Positions 17,783-27,092 of a stretch of 64,000 nucleotides of DNA are shown piece after piece. The position numbers and the translations under genes are program-made. The first letter of the stretch is position 1. Each line of letters begins with the position of its first letter. This DNA comes from Sphaerisporangium aureirubrum (GTDB lineage Bacteria > Actinomycetota > Actinomycetes > Streptosporangiales > Streptosporangiaceae), in contig NZ_JBHSRF010000016.1 in NCBI RefSeq assembly GCF_042658925.1, positions 62,001 to 126,000 on the forward strand, given 5' to 3'. Under the pieces are notes generated by a model. The model made no database searches. It was not told the DNA's origin and saw only the letters and a list, made by a program, of their open reading frames with translations.

Positions 17783-19225
17783 ATGCGCTTCAAGGGGCCC
17801 ACGCGGGTGACGGCCGCCCTCTCCGCCGTCGTGTTCGCGCTCAACGCCTGCTCGGCGTCGAACGGCGCCACGGCGCCCCCGGACGGGGCCCCCGCCACCG
17901 GGCGGCCCGGAGCGGCCGGGCTGCCCGGCGCCGCGGGCATCGGCGACCCCGACTTCCCCGCGGACGGCAACGGCGGGTACGACGTCGGGCACTACTCCCT
18001 GAAGCTCAGCTACGACCCCCCGACCAAGAACCTCTCCGGCACCACCAGCGTCCAGGCCACCGCCTCGCAGGCCCTGTCGCGGTTCGACCTCGACCTGCAC
18101 GGCTTCACCGTCAAGAAGGTCACCGTGGACGGCGCCGCCGCGACCTTCGCCAGGGAAGGCGACGAGCTGGTCGTGACGCCCGCCACGGTGATCGGCAAGG
18201 ACGCCCGGTTCACCGTCGCGGTCGACTACGCCGGCAAGCCCGACCCGGTGCGCAACTCCTCCAACCTCGGCACCTACGGCTTCATCCCCACCAAGGACGG
18301 CGCGTTCGTCACCAGCGAGCCCAACGGCGCCAAGACCTGGTTCCCCTGCAACGACCACCCGGCGGACAAGGCCACCTTCGACTTCGACGTCAGCGTCCCC
18401 GCCGGGACCACCGTCATCGCCAACGGCGAGATGACCAAACCCCCGGCCACCTCGGGCGGCACCTCCACCTTCACCTGGCGCGAGCGCGACCCGATGGTCA
18501 CCTACCTCGCCACGATCACCCTCGGGAAGTTCGAGGTGCGCACCGGCAAGACGGCGAGCGGCATCCCCGTGTACGCCGCGACCGACCCCGCGTACTCCCA
18601 CCAGCTCGCCTCGCTGTACACCACGTCGGCCAAGGTCACCGACTACTGGTCCACGGTCTTCGGCCCGTATCCCTTCACGTCCACCGGCGGCGTGATCGAC
18701 GACTTCTCCGCCGGGTACGCCCTGGAGAACCAGACCAAGCCGATGTACGGCGGTTTCGCCCCCGACCAGAGCATCATCGCCCACGAGCTGGCCCACCAGT
18801 GGTTCGGCGACAGCGTCAGCATCACCCGCTGGAAGGACCTCTGGCTCAACGAGGGCTTCGCCACCTACGCCGAATGGCTCTGGAGCGAGCACACCGGGGG
18901 CTCCACGGCCGACCAGACCTTCGAGGGCCACAACGCCGCCGACCGTTCGGAGATGTGGGAGTACCCCCCCGGCGTGGCCCGCCGCGACGACCTGTTCCAC
19001 GACTCCGTCTACACCCGCGGCGCCATGACCCTGCACGTCCTGCGCCGGCGCATCGGCGACGACAAGTTCTTCGAGCTCCTGCGCACCTGGACCAAGGACC
19101 ACCGCCACGCCAACGCGACGACCGCGCAGTTCATGACGCTGGCCCAGTCGATCGGCGGCAAGCCCGTGAAGGATCTGTTCGACGCGTGGCTCTTCAGCCC
19201 CACCCATCCCACCATCACCCGCTGA
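17783..19225 (+). CDS. M1-family zinc metallopeptidase, lipoprotein
   Basis: 480 residues. The signal peptide ends in a lipobox (FALNAC, Cys at about 22), followed by a Gly/Pro/Ala linker and an M1 aminopeptidase fold. Zinc site: H334-E-L-A-H338 with E357 in NEGFATY; the exopeptidase GAMEN motif is replaced by YALEN at 314-318. It is shorter than classical PepN because the C-terminal helical domain is missing, as in other secreted actinobacterial M1 proteins. A TAGGCT box (17770-17775) lies 7 nt before the ATG and there is no Shine-Dalgarno, suggesting leaderless initiation. Confidence 0.88.
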   Translation: MRFKGPTRVTAALSAVVFALNACSASNGATAPPDGAPATGRPGAAGLPGAAGIGDPDFPADGNGGYDVGHYSLKLSYDPPTKNLSGTTSVQATASQALSRFDLDLHGFTVKKVTVDGAAATFAREGDELVVTPATVIGKDARFTVAVDYAGKPDPVRNSSNLGTYGFIPTKDGAFVTSEPNGAKTWFPCNDHPADKATFDFDVSVPAGTTVIANGEMTKPPATSGGTSTFTWRERDPMVTYLATITLGKFEVRTGKTASGIPVYAATDPAYSHQLASLYTTSAKVTDYWSTVFGPYPFTSTGGVIDDFSAGYALENQTKPMYGGFAPDQSIIAHELAHQWFGDSVSITRWKDLWLNEGFATYAEWLWSEHTGGSTADQTFEGHNAADRSEMWEYPPGVARRDDLFHDSVYTRGAMTLHVLRRRIGDDKFFELLRTWTKDHRHANATTAQFMTLAQSIGGKPVKDLFDAWLFSPTHPTITR

Positions 19226-19240
19226 GCCTCCGGGCTCAGC
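19221..19240. terminator. Convergent hairpin containing both stop codons
   Basis: GCTGAGCC (19221-19228) pairs with GGCTCAGC (19233-19240) over a 4-nt loop. The stop codon of the M1 peptidase (19223-19225) is in one arm and that of ilvA (19236-19238, minus) in the other. The symmetry makes it a plausible bidirectional terminator. Confidence 0.6.
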
Positions 19241-20450
19241 CGAAGGACAGCTTGTAGCCGTACCGGCGCAGGCCGGCGAGCACCTCGTCGCAGTGGAGCG
19301 GGCCGCGGGTCTCCAGGTGCATGAGCACCTCGGCCTCGTCGATCTGCAGGCGGGGCGCCATGCGTTCGTGGACGACGTCGATGACGTTGGCGCCGAGGTC
19401 GGCCACGCGGCTGAGGAGCACGGCCAGTGCGCCGGGGCGGTCGGGCAGGCGGATGCGGAAGGCCAGGTAGCGACCGGCGGCCGACAGGCCGTGCCGCAGG
19501 ACTTTGGACAGCAGCAGGGGGTCGATGTTGCCGCCGGACAGGACGGCGACCACGGGGGGCTCGAACGCGTGCGGCTGGTCCAGCAGGCCCGCGACGCCGG
19601 CCACCCCGGCGGGCTCGACGACCTGCTTGCCGCGCTCCAGGCAGAGGAGCAGGGCACGGGACAGCGACTCCTCCGAGACCGTCACCACGCTGTCCACCAG
19701 GTAGTGGATCATCTCGAACGTGATGTCGCCCGGCCGTCCCACCGCGATGCCGTCCGCGATCGTGGACTGGGGCTCCACCATGACCGGGTGCCCGGCCGCC
19801 AGCGACGCCGGGTAGGCGGAGGCGCGCTCGGCCTGCACCCCGACGATCCGCACCCCGGGCCGCATGGACTTGACGGCCAGCGCCACCCCGGCCGCCAGCC
19901 CGCCGCCGCCGACGGGCAGCACGATCGTGCCCACGTCGGGGAGCTGCTCCAGGATCTCCAGCCCCACCGTGCCCTGACCGGCCACGATGTCCCGGTGGTC
20001 GAACGGGTGGATGAAGACGCCGCCCGTCGCCTCGGTGTGCTCCCGCGCCGCCGCCAGGGCGTCGTCCACGGTCGTCCCCGCGAAGATCACCTCGGCTCCG
20101 TACGCACGGGTCGCCTCGACCTTCGGCAGCGGGGCCCCCTGCGGCACGAACACCGTCGCCTTGCAGCCCAGCGTTCCCGAGGCCAGGGCCACTCCCTGCG
20201 CGTGGTTCCCCGCGCTGGCCGCGATCACGCCGCGCGCCCGCTCCTCGTCCGAGAGCCGGGAGATCCTGACGTAGGCCCCACGGACCTTGAAGGACCCCGC
20301 CCGCTGGAGGTTCTCGCACTTGAGGTGGACCGGCCCGCCGACGGCCTCCGACAACACGCGGGAGTACAGGGTCGGCGTCCGCACGACGAAATCGCCGAGC
20401 AACTCGCGAGCCGCCACGACATCGTCATACGTCAGCTGAGCAAGCCCCAT
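19236..20450 (-). CDS. ilvA: Threonine ammonia-lyase (threonine dehydratase)
   Basis: 404 residues. The N-terminal PLP domain has the Schiff-base lysine K55 in SFKVRGA and the phosphate-binding GGGGLAAG segment; a C-terminal ACT domain begins near residue 325 (FRIRLPDRPGAL). It deaminates threonine to 2-oxobutyrate. The ACT-containing single-regulatory-domain form is the shorter type that is common in actinobacteria and can be biosynthetic or catabolic. ATG 20450 has GGGAG 9-10 nt upstream on the minus strand. Confidence 0.93.
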   Translation of the reverse strand: MGLAQLTYDDVVAARELLGDFVVRTPTLYSRVLSEAVGGPVHLKCENLQRAGSFKVRGAYVRISRLSDEERARGVIAASAGNHAQGVALASGTLGCKATVFVPQGAPLPKVEATRAYGAEVIFAGTTVDDALAAAREHTEATGGVFIHPFDHRDIVAGQGTVGLEILEQLPDVGTIVLPVGGGGLAAGVALAVKSMRPGVRIVGVQAERASAYPASLAAGHPVMVEPQSTIADGIAVGRPGDITFEMIHYLVDSVVTVSEESLSRALLLCLERGKQVVEPAGVAGVAGLLDQPHAFEPPVVAVLSGGNIDPLLLSKVLRHGLSAAGRYLAFRIRLPDRPGALAVLLSRVADLGANVIDVVHERMAPRLQIDEAEVLMHLETRGPLHCDEVLAGLRRYGYKLSFG

Positions 20451-20503
20451 GCCCGAAGTCTCCCACCCCCGCATCACTCGTCCCGCCACCCCCCGCCCTC
20501 CCG

Positions 20504-21586
20504 TCAGGCAGGGGCTGTCCAGTAGTGCTCGGGGGCGAGGATCAGGGCGGCGGCGCCGATGAGACCGGCGTGACGGCCGAGGGCCGCGGGGACCACGCGG
20601 AGGCGGCGGGCGAAGGCCATGCGGGCGTGGGCGCGCAGGGCGTCCTCCAGGGGGTCGAACAGCAGGGGGCCGGCCTGGGAGAGGCCGCCGCCGACGGTGA
20701 CCAGGTCCAGGTCGCACAGGTGGGTGGCGGACGCGATCGCGACCCCGAGGGCGCGTCCCGCTCGCGTGAGCGCCCGCCGCGCGATCTCGTCCCCGGCGGC
20801 GGCGTCGGCGGCGAGCTGACGGCCGGTCGCCTTCTCGGTCTCGGCGTAGTCCGGCTCCGCCGCGGGGTGGCCGGTCGCGGTGTACCCCGGTTCCGCCGGC
20901 GTGAGGCCCGCCGGGGCGGTGTCCGTGGCGCGGCCGGGGATCCAGCCCTGGTCCACGGCCCAGGCGGCCAGGGCGGGGCCTCGGCTGACGGCCTCCAGGC
21001 AGCCGCGGCCGCCGCAGCCGCATTCGGGGCCGCCGGGCTCCACGACGATGTGGCCGATGTGGCCGGCGTTCCCTGTGGCGCCGTCGATCAGGCGGTCGCC
21101 GAGGATCAGGCCGCCGCCCACGCCGGTGGAGACCACCATGCCGAGCATGTCGGCGACGCCCTGTCCGGCGCCGCGCCAGTGCTCGGCCGCCGCCAGGCAG
21201 ATCGCGTCGTTGTGGACGCGCACCGGGACGCCGGGGAAGCGCTCGGCCAGGGCCTGGCGCAGCGGGAAATCCCGCCAGCCTGGCATGTTGAGCGGGGACA
21301 CCACGCCCTCGGGCCAGCGCATGGGGCCGCCGCAGCCCACCCCGACCCCGGCGCCGGGGCCGTTCGCCACGAGAGGCTCGATCAGGGTGGTGAGGGTTTT
21401 CCACAGGGTGTGGACGTTCGCGCCGGGCGGCGTGGCGACCCGCTCCTCGGCGAGGACCCGGCCCGACGCGCCGACCAGCCCGGCGGCGAACTTGGTGCCC
21501 CCGATGTCGACGGCCAGCACGAACTCAGAATCGATCTCCGTCCGGGTGCCCCGCGCCACGGAGGAGGAGGGGACGGCCTGGGTCAT
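20504..21586 (-). CDS. ROK-family sugar kinase (glucokinase-like)
   Basis: 360 residues with the ATP motif DIGGTK at about residue 27 and the ROK zinc signature CGCGGRGCLE. It would phosphorylate a hexose such as glucose or an amino sugar in the cytosol. A loop of about 40 residues after the zinc motif, with repeated PAEPGYT/AAEPDYAE-like segments, is longer than in standard glucokinases. ATG 21586 overlaps the FIST-gene stop as ATGA, so both are translated together. Sugar specificity cannot be read from the sequence. Confidence 0.87.
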   Translation of the reverse strand: MTQAVPSSSVARGTRTEIDSEFVLAVDIGGTKFAAGLVGASGRVLAEERVATPPGANVHTLWKTLTTLIEPLVANGPGAGVGVGCGGPMRWPEGVVSPLNMPGWRDFPLRQALAERFPGVPVRVHNDAICLAAAEHWRGAGQGVADMLGMVVSTGVGGGLILGDRLIDGATGNAGHIGHIVVEPGGPECGCGGRGCLEAVSRGPALAAWAVDQGWIPGRATDTAPAGLTPAEPGYTATGHPAAEPDYAETEKATGRQLAADAAAGDEIARRALTRAGRALGVAIASATHLCDLDLVTVGGGLSQAGPLLFDPLEDALRAHARMAFARRLRVVPAALGRHAGLIGAAALILAPEHYWTAPA

Positions 21587-22803
21587 GTGCTGCGCGTGGT
21601 CTTGTGCGTCTTGGCGGCGGCCTGGGTGGGCGGGGCCGTGCTGAAGACCAGCAGGGCGGCCGAGAAGCCGTGGACGTGGTTGTGACCGGCCACGGGACCC
21701 ACCTCGCCGGCGGCGAAGAACCCGGCCATGCCGATGGGACCGAGGGTGTCCTGGACGGCGAGGGCGTCGTGGTCGGAGCTGCCGAACATCGCCGAGCCCC
21801 GGCCGTTGCAGGAGAAGAGCAGGGCGCCGTCGATGCGGCCCCGCGACTCCACGTGCGCGTCGAGCAGGGAGTAGAGGTCCTCGTCGGCGGTGGCGGCGTC
21901 GCGGACCTGGAAGCGGACGCTCTGGCCCACGTCCAGGACGTCTCCCACGGCCACGGCCTCGCGCTCGGGGTCGATGCCGAGGATGCCGCGGATCAGGAAG
22001 TCTCCGCGCTCGTGGCTCTCGGCGTACTCGTCCATGGCGACGCCGATCTGGAGGCCGGAGGCGACCAGCTCCCGGTCCTCCTCGTCGAGGTCGCTGACGA
22101 TGTCCTCGAGCCGGGCCAGGGCGGGCTGGCCGGCGAGTTCGAGCAGCAGGTTGTCCTCGGAGCGGGTGACGACCATGGTGGGGCCGATGGGGCGGCAGCC
22201 CTGGGAGACGACGGTGCCGACGTTGACGGGGCCGCTCAGCATGACGCCGATGGCGCCCTCGCTGTACATCTCGCCGTCGGCGAAGAGCCGCACCGAGCCG
22301 TGGCCGCCGAGGCCGTTGGCCAGGCCGCCGACCAGGGGGAGGTCGCCGAGCACGTCGGCGGAGTGCTCCACGAAGGCGTCGGTGGGGAAGGTGTAGGGGT
22401 CGGCGAACAGGATGGCGACCTGGTCGTCGGGGCCGCGGTCGGGCAGGCCGATGATGACGAAGCGGTCCTCCATGCGCAGGGTCTCCAGCACGAACGCGGT
22501 GGCCCGCCCGCCGTTGAGGCTGGCGGCCCAGGCGCTCACCGCGGGGGTCAGCTCGACGCCCTGGCCGTCCCCGATGACCCCGGTGGCGCTGCACCCGATC
22601 ACCTGGGCGCCGGGGGCCATGCGCATCGCCCGCAGCCCGGCCCGGGTGACGTCCTCGGGGTCGTCCCCGCAGATGAAGAAGCACAGCAGGTCGGGGGGCC
22701 CCGACAACCCGGCGAGCGCTTGGCGCACCGCGGTCTCGGCGGCCACCACCAGGTCGGACCCCACGGCGAGACCATCCGAGAACCGGCTCGTCAAGACCGC
22801 CAC
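21583..22803 (-). CDS. FIST-domain sensory protein
   Basis: 406 residues containing a FIST_N domain (SRFSDG at the start, GCSATGVIG near 72) and a FIST_C domain (RGILGIDPE and the ending FFAAGEVGPV..NHVHGFSAALLVF). FIST domains are thought to bind small ligands such as amino acids, usually in signalling proteins; here the protein stands alone without kinase or cyclase output. GTG 22803 is preceded by GAGGAGG. Translational coupling (ATGA) to the ROK kinase suggests a joint role in nutrient sensing, which is inference. Confidence 0.9.
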   Translation of the reverse strand: MAVLTSRFSDGLAVGSDLVVAAETAVRQALAGLSGPPDLLCFFICGDDPEDVTRAGLRAMRMAPGAQVIGCSATGVIGDGQGVELTPAVSAWAASLNGGRATAFVLETLRMEDRFVIIGLPDRGPDDQVAILFADPYTFPTDAFVEHSADVLGDLPLVGGLANGLGGHGSVRLFADGEMYSEGAIGVMLSGPVNVGTVVSQGCRPIGPTMVVTRSEDNLLLELAGQPALARLEDIVSDLDEEDRELVASGLQIGVAMDEYAESHERGDFLIRGILGIDPEREAVAVGDVLDVGQSVRFQVRDAATADEDLYSLLDAHVESRGRIDGALLFSCNGRGSAMFGSSDHDALAVQDTLGPIGMAGFFAAGEVGPVAGHNHVHGFSAALLVFSTAPPTQAAAKTHKTTRST

Positions 22804-22973
22804 ACGCCTCGCCTCCTCTTATGACGGGAGTCATCGTGTGTCATACATTGCCCCTCTTGGCCGGATTCTCCCCACTACAGGAGTAACGACGCCCCCGGAG
22901 CGTCACACAATGGTCAAGCTCCGAGATGTGCATAAGCTGCCACAAGCTTCCCGGGCGACGTAGTCTCGTCTTC

Positions 22974-24422
22974 GTGCATGAATCGCCCACACCGCGAAGT
23001 GAAACCCCGCACCCGCGCACTCTCCACGAGCTGCGCGAAAGCGGACACACCTATCGCACCGTCAAGGCGGAGATCCGCGAGAACCTGCTGGCCAGACTAC
23101 GCTCAGGCGCGCCGAGATTCCCGGGCATCGTCGGATTCGACGACACGGTGCTGCCGCATCTGGAGCGGGCGCTGCTGGCCGGCCACGACCTCGTGCTGCT
23201 GGGCGAGCGCGGCCAGGGCAAGACCCGGCTCATCCGCACCGTCACCGGCCTGCTCGACGAGTGGACCCCGGTGGTCGACGGCTGCGAGATCAACGACCAC
23301 CCGTACGCCCCCACCTGCGTGCGCTGCGTCAAGCTGGCCGCCGAGAAGGGCGAGGACCTGCCCGTCGCCTGGCGGCACCGCGGCGACCGCTACGGCGAGA
23401 AGCTCGCCACCCCCGACACCTCGGTCGGCGACCTGATCGGCGACGTCGACCCGATCAAGATCGCCGAAGGCCGCACCCTCGGCGACCCCGAGACCGTCCA
23501 CTACGGCCTCGTCCCGCGCACCAACCGCGGCGTGTTCTCGGTCAACGAGCTGCCCGACCTCGCCGAGCGCATCCAGGTGTCGCTGCTCAACGTCCTGGAG
23601 GAACGCGACATCCAGGTCCGCGGCTACAACCTGCGCCTGCCGCTGGACATCCTGCTGATCGCCAGCGCCAACCCCGAGGACTACACCAACCGCGGCCGGA
23701 TCATCACCCCGCTGAAGGACCGCTTCGGCGCCGAGATCCGCACCCACTACCCCCTCACGCTCGACAACGAGCTGGAGCTGATCCGCCAGGAGGCCACGCT
23801 CCTGTGGAGCGACGGCACCGCGGACGCCCCCGGCGGCGCCGAGCTGCCCGACCACCTGGTCGAGATCATCGCCAGGTTCACCCGCCTGGTGCGCGAGTCG
23901 ACCGCGGTGGACTCCCGCTCCGGCGTCTCGGCCCGCTTCGCCATCGCCGCCGCGGAGACCGCCGCCGCCTCGGCCGTACGGCGCGCCGCCCTCACCGGCG
24001 AGGAGCGCCCGGTGACCCGCGTGGCCGACCTGCCGGGCTCGGTGCCCACGCTGCGCGGCAAGGTCGAGTTCGAGGTGAGCGAGGAGGGCCGCGAGGTCGA
24101 GGTGCTGGCCCACCTGCTGCGCCGCGCGATCGCCGAGACCTTCCGCCGCACGCTCGGCGGCATGGACCTCTCGGCCCTGCTGGACAAGTTCACCGAGGGC
24201 GCGCAGATCGAGACCGGCGAGATGACCACGGCCACCGAGCTGCTGCGGCAGATCGGCCCGGTCAGCGGCCTGGCGAAGATCATGTCCCAGGTGGGCATGG
24301 GCGAGGGCGACGAGTCCCCCGGCCACGCCGCCGCCGCGCTGGAGTTCGCCCTGGAGGGCCTGTACCTCATGCGCCGCCTGTCCAAGGACGAGGTCGACGG
24401 AGGCGCCGTCTACCGCACCTGA
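22974..24422 (+). CDS. AAA+ ATPase, magnesium-chelatase ChlI-like
   Basis: About 482 residues. Walker A is GERGQGKT (77-84); the NELPDL and sensor-1-type ASANPEDY segments follow, then the helical lid. A CEINDHPY..C..C cluster near residues 105-120 could hold a metal and is unusual for MoxR proteins. These AAA+ proteins work with a VWA partner, which is the next gene (46 bp downstream), as chaperone-like remodelling pairs. GTG 22974 is inferred from a TAGTCT box at 22961-22966 and the absence of a Shine-Dalgarno. The substrate is unknown; there are no porphyrin genes nearby. Confidence 0.88.
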   Translation: MHESPTPRSETPHPRTLHELRESGHTYRTVKAEIRENLLARLRSGAPRFPGIVGFDDTVLPHLERALLAGHDLVLLGERGQGKTRLIRTVTGLLDEWTPVVDGCEINDHPYAPTCVRCVKLAAEKGEDLPVAWRHRGDRYGEKLATPDTSVGDLIGDVDPIKIAEGRTLGDPETVHYGLVPRTNRGVFSVNELPDLAERIQVSLLNVLEERDIQVRGYNLRLPLDILLIASANPEDYTNRGRIITPLKDRFGAEIRTHYPLTLDNELELIRQEATLLWSDGTADAPGGAELPDHLVEIIARFTRLVRESTAVDSRSGVSARFAIAAAETAAASAVRRAALTGEERPVTRVADLPGSVPTLRGKVEFEVSEEGREVEVLAHLLRRAIAETFRRTLGGMDLSALLDKFTEGAQIETGEMTTATELLRQIGPVSGLAKIMSQVGMGEGDESPGHAAAALEFALEGLYLMRRLSKDEVDGGAVYRT

Positions 24423-24468
24423 CGCGCCACTACGCATATCGGACAGACGAGGATTAGGCTCGGAAGAG

Positions 24469-26427
24469 ATGAGCGGCTACCGATACGGCGAGTATCACGA
24501 CGGGCCCGATCCCCTGGCACCGCCCTACGATGTGCGGGCGGCGCTCGACGAGATGGGCGACGCGATCCTCTCCGGTTCCACGCCCCAGGACTCCCTGCGC
24601 GACCTGCTCAGGCGCGGGCTGCCCGGGGCGCCGGACCGGCGCGGGCTCGACGACCTGCTGCGCGAGGTGCGCAAGCGCCGCCGCGAGCTGCGCGAGCGCG
24701 GCGACCTCTCCGGCACGCTGGAGCGGGCCCGGGCGCTGCTGGACAAGGCGATCGGCCAGGAACGCGCCGAGCTGTTCCCCGACCCGTCCGACGAGGCCCG
24801 CATGCGCGAGGCCGAGCTGGACACGGTGCCGTCCGACACCGCGAGCGCGGTGCGCCAGCTCGGCTCGTACGAGTGGCGGTCGGCCGCCGCGCGCCAGACC
24901 TTCGAGGAACTGCGCGACCTGCTGCGCAGGGAGGTGCTGGACAGCCGTTTCCGTGGCATGCGGGACGCCCTGGCCAACCCCGACCCCGCGGCGATGGAGC
25001 GGGTCCGCCAGATGATGGCCGACCTGAACGACATGCTGGACAAGGACGCGCGGGGCGAGCACACCCAGCAGGACTTTGACCGGTTCATGGAGAAGTACGG
25101 GGACTTCTTCCCGGAGAAGCCCCGCAACCTGAACGAGCTCGTCGACATCCTGGCCCGCCGGGCCGCCGCCGCCCAGCGCATGCTCGCCTCGATGACCCCG
25201 CAGCAGCGCGAGGAACTCCAGGCCCTGATCGACCAGACCCTGGAACAGGCCGGCCTGCGCGACCAGATGTCCCGCCTCGGCCAGGCCCTGTACAACCGCC
25301 GTCCCGACCTGAACTGGGACGGCTCCGAGCGCATGGAGGGCGAGCAGCCTCTCGGCATGGGCGACGCCGTCACGGCGCTGGAGGAGCTCGCCGACCTCGG
25401 CCAGCTGGAGGAGGCGCTGCGGCAGGACTACCCCGGCGCCCGGCTGGACGACGTGGACGAGGCCGCGATCCGGCGCGCCCTCGGCCGTTCCGCGGTCGAC
25501 GACCTTGAGGCCCTCAAGCAGATCGAGCGCGAGCTGGAGGAGCAGGGCTACCTGCGGCGCCAGCGCGGCAAGCTCGAACTCACCCCGAAGGCCGTGCGGC
25601 GACTCGGCGAGACCGCGCTGCGCCGCGTCTTCGACTCCCTGGACGGCGGCCGGCGCGGCGACCACGACCAGCGCGACGCCGGGGCCGCCGGGGAGCTGAC
25701 CGGCACCTCGCGCCCGTGGCGGTTCGGCGACGAGCAGCCCCTCGACGTGGTGCGCACGCTGGTGAACGGCGTCCGGCGCGGCACGGCGGCCGACGGCCGC
25801 ACGCGGGTGTCGCTGTCGGTGGACGACTTCGAGGTGGCCGAGACCGAGCGGCGTACCGCGGCGGCGGTGTGCCTGCTGGTGGACCTGTCGTACTCGATGG
25901 CCCTGCGCGGCACCTGGGCGCCCGCCAAGCAGACCGCGCTCGCGTTGCAGGCGCTGGTGGCGTCCAAGTTCCCCGGCGACGCGGTGCAGATCATCGGGTT
26001 CTCCAACTACGCCCGGGTGCTCCAGCCCGAGGAGCTGGCCGGGCTGGAGTGGGACATGGTGCAGGGCACCAACCTGCACCACGCGCTGCTGATCGCCGGG
26101 CGCCACCTGGACCGGCACCCCGACTTCGAGCCGGTCGTGCTGGTGGTGACCGACGGCGAGCCGACGGCCCACCTCATGCGCAACGGCCGCTACTGGTTCG
26201 AGTGGCCGCCGTCCCGCGAGACGCTGGAGCTCACCCTGTCCGAGGTGGACAAGATGACCCGCCGCCGGGCCACGATCAACGTGTTCATGCTGGCCACCGA
26301 CGAGCGTCTCAAGGAGTTCGTGGACGAGGTCGCCCGGCGCAACGGCGGCCGGGTCTTCTCGCCGAGCGCCGACCGGCTCGGGGAGTACGTCGTGAACGAC
26401 TTCCTGCGGGTGCGCCGCAGCCGCTGA
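24469..26427 (+). CDS. VWA-domain protein, partner of the AAA+ ATPase
   Basis: 652 residues. The first 400 are helical and charged; the C-terminal von Willebrand A domain carries the MIDAS DLSYS (D472) plus the later TDGE. In MoxR/ChlI-VWA systems the VWA protein presents substrates to the AAA+ ring with a divalent metal. It follows the ATPase gene in the same direction. A TAGGCT box ends 8 nt before the ATG, so it may also have its own leaderless promoter. The 3' end abuts a convergent response-regulator gene with a shared hairpin. Confidence 0.87.
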   Translation: MSGYRYGEYHDGPDPLAPPYDVRAALDEMGDAILSGSTPQDSLRDLLRRGLPGAPDRRGLDDLLREVRKRRRELRERGDLSGTLERARALLDKAIGQERAELFPDPSDEARMREAELDTVPSDTASAVRQLGSYEWRSAAARQTFEELRDLLRREVLDSRFRGMRDALANPDPAAMERVRQMMADLNDMLDKDARGEHTQQDFDRFMEKYGDFFPEKPRNLNELVDILARRAAAAQRMLASMTPQQREELQALIDQTLEQAGLRDQMSRLGQALYNRRPDLNWDGSERMEGEQPLGMGDAVTALEELADLGQLEEALRQDYPGARLDDVDEAAIRRALGRSAVDDLEALKQIERELEEQGYLRRQRGKLELTPKAVRRLGETALRRVFDSLDGGRRGDHDQRDAGAAGELTGTSRPWRFGDEQPLDVVRTLVNGVRRGTAADGRTRVSLSVDDFEVAETERRTAAAVCLLVDLSYSMALRGTWAPAKQTALALQALVASKFPGDAVQIIGFSNYARVLQPEELAGLEWDMVQGTNLHHALLIAGRHLDRHPDFEPVVLVVTDGEPTAHLMRNGRYWFEWPPSRETLELTLSEVDKMTRRRATINVFMLATDERLKEFVDEVARRNGGRVFSPSADRLGEYVVNDFLRVRRSR

Positions 26428-26438
26428 GCCTACGGCTC
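26423..26438. terminator. Small convergent hairpin at the VWA / response-regulator stops
   Basis: GAGCC (26426-26430) and GGCTC (26434-26438) with a TAC loop. The VWA stop TGA (26425-26427) and the regulator stop TAG (minus, 26430-26432) both lie within it. It is short, so termination strength is doubtful. Confidence 0.4.
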
Positions 26439-27092
26439 GATCAGCCCGACGCGGATCGCGTAGCGGGTGAGCTCCAGCCGGTCCTTCATGCCGAGTTTCT
26501 GCAGCAGGTTGGCCCGGTGCCGCTCGACGGTCTTGGCGCTGATGACCAGCATGGCGGCGATCTCCTGCGAGGTGTGGCCCTCGGCGACGAGCTTGAGGAT
26601 CTCCTCCTCCCGGTCGGTGATCGCCCTGGCCGGGGCGGCGCCCGCCCTGGCGCGGTCGAGGTAGTCGCGGATCAGCGCGGTGACGGCGCCCGGGTACAGG
26701 AAGGGCTCGCCGCGCATGGCGGCGTGGCAGGCCTCCACCAGGTCCCGGTCGGCCACCGACTTCAGCACGAAGCCGGACGCGCCCGCCTTGAGGGCCTCGA
26801 AGAAGTACTGCTCGTTGTCGTACATGGTCAGGATGAGGATGCGCATCTCCGGCCACTGCCGCGACAGCTCGCGCGCCGCCTGCAGGCCGGTCATGCGCGG
26901 CATCGCGATGTCCAGGATGGCCAGGTCCGGACGATGCTCGCGGGCCAGCGCGACGGCCTCGGCGCCGTCCCCGGCCTCGGCGACGACGGTCAGGCCGGGC
27001 TGGCCGTCCAGTATGAGCCGCACGCCCCGGCGGACCAGCGCGTGGTCGTCGGCGAGCAGGATGCGCGTGGCGGCCGGCTCCGGCGTGCTCAT
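26430..27092 (-). CDS. NarL/FixJ-family response regulator
   Basis: 220 residues: receiver domain with DD at 15-16, phospho-acceptor D61 (LAILDIAMPRMTG) and the conserved Lys (VLKSV), then a LuxR-type helix-turn-helix (ITDREEEILKLVAEGHTSQEIA). It is the output of the adjacent histidine kinase, whose stop overlaps its ATG (ATGA). The regulon is unknown; the nearest candidates are the divergent small membrane protein gene and the antiporter. Confidence 0.94.
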   Translation of the reverse strand: MSTPEPAATRILLADDHALVRRGVRLILDGQPGLTVVAEAGDGAEAVALAREHRPDLAILDIAMPRMTGLQAARELSRQWPEMRILILTMYDNEQYFFEALKAGASGFVLKSVADRDLVEACHAAMRGEPFLYPGAVTALIRDYLDRARAGAAPARAITDREEEILKLVAEGHTSQEIAAMLVISAKTVERHRANLLQKLGMKDRLELTRYAIRVGLIEP

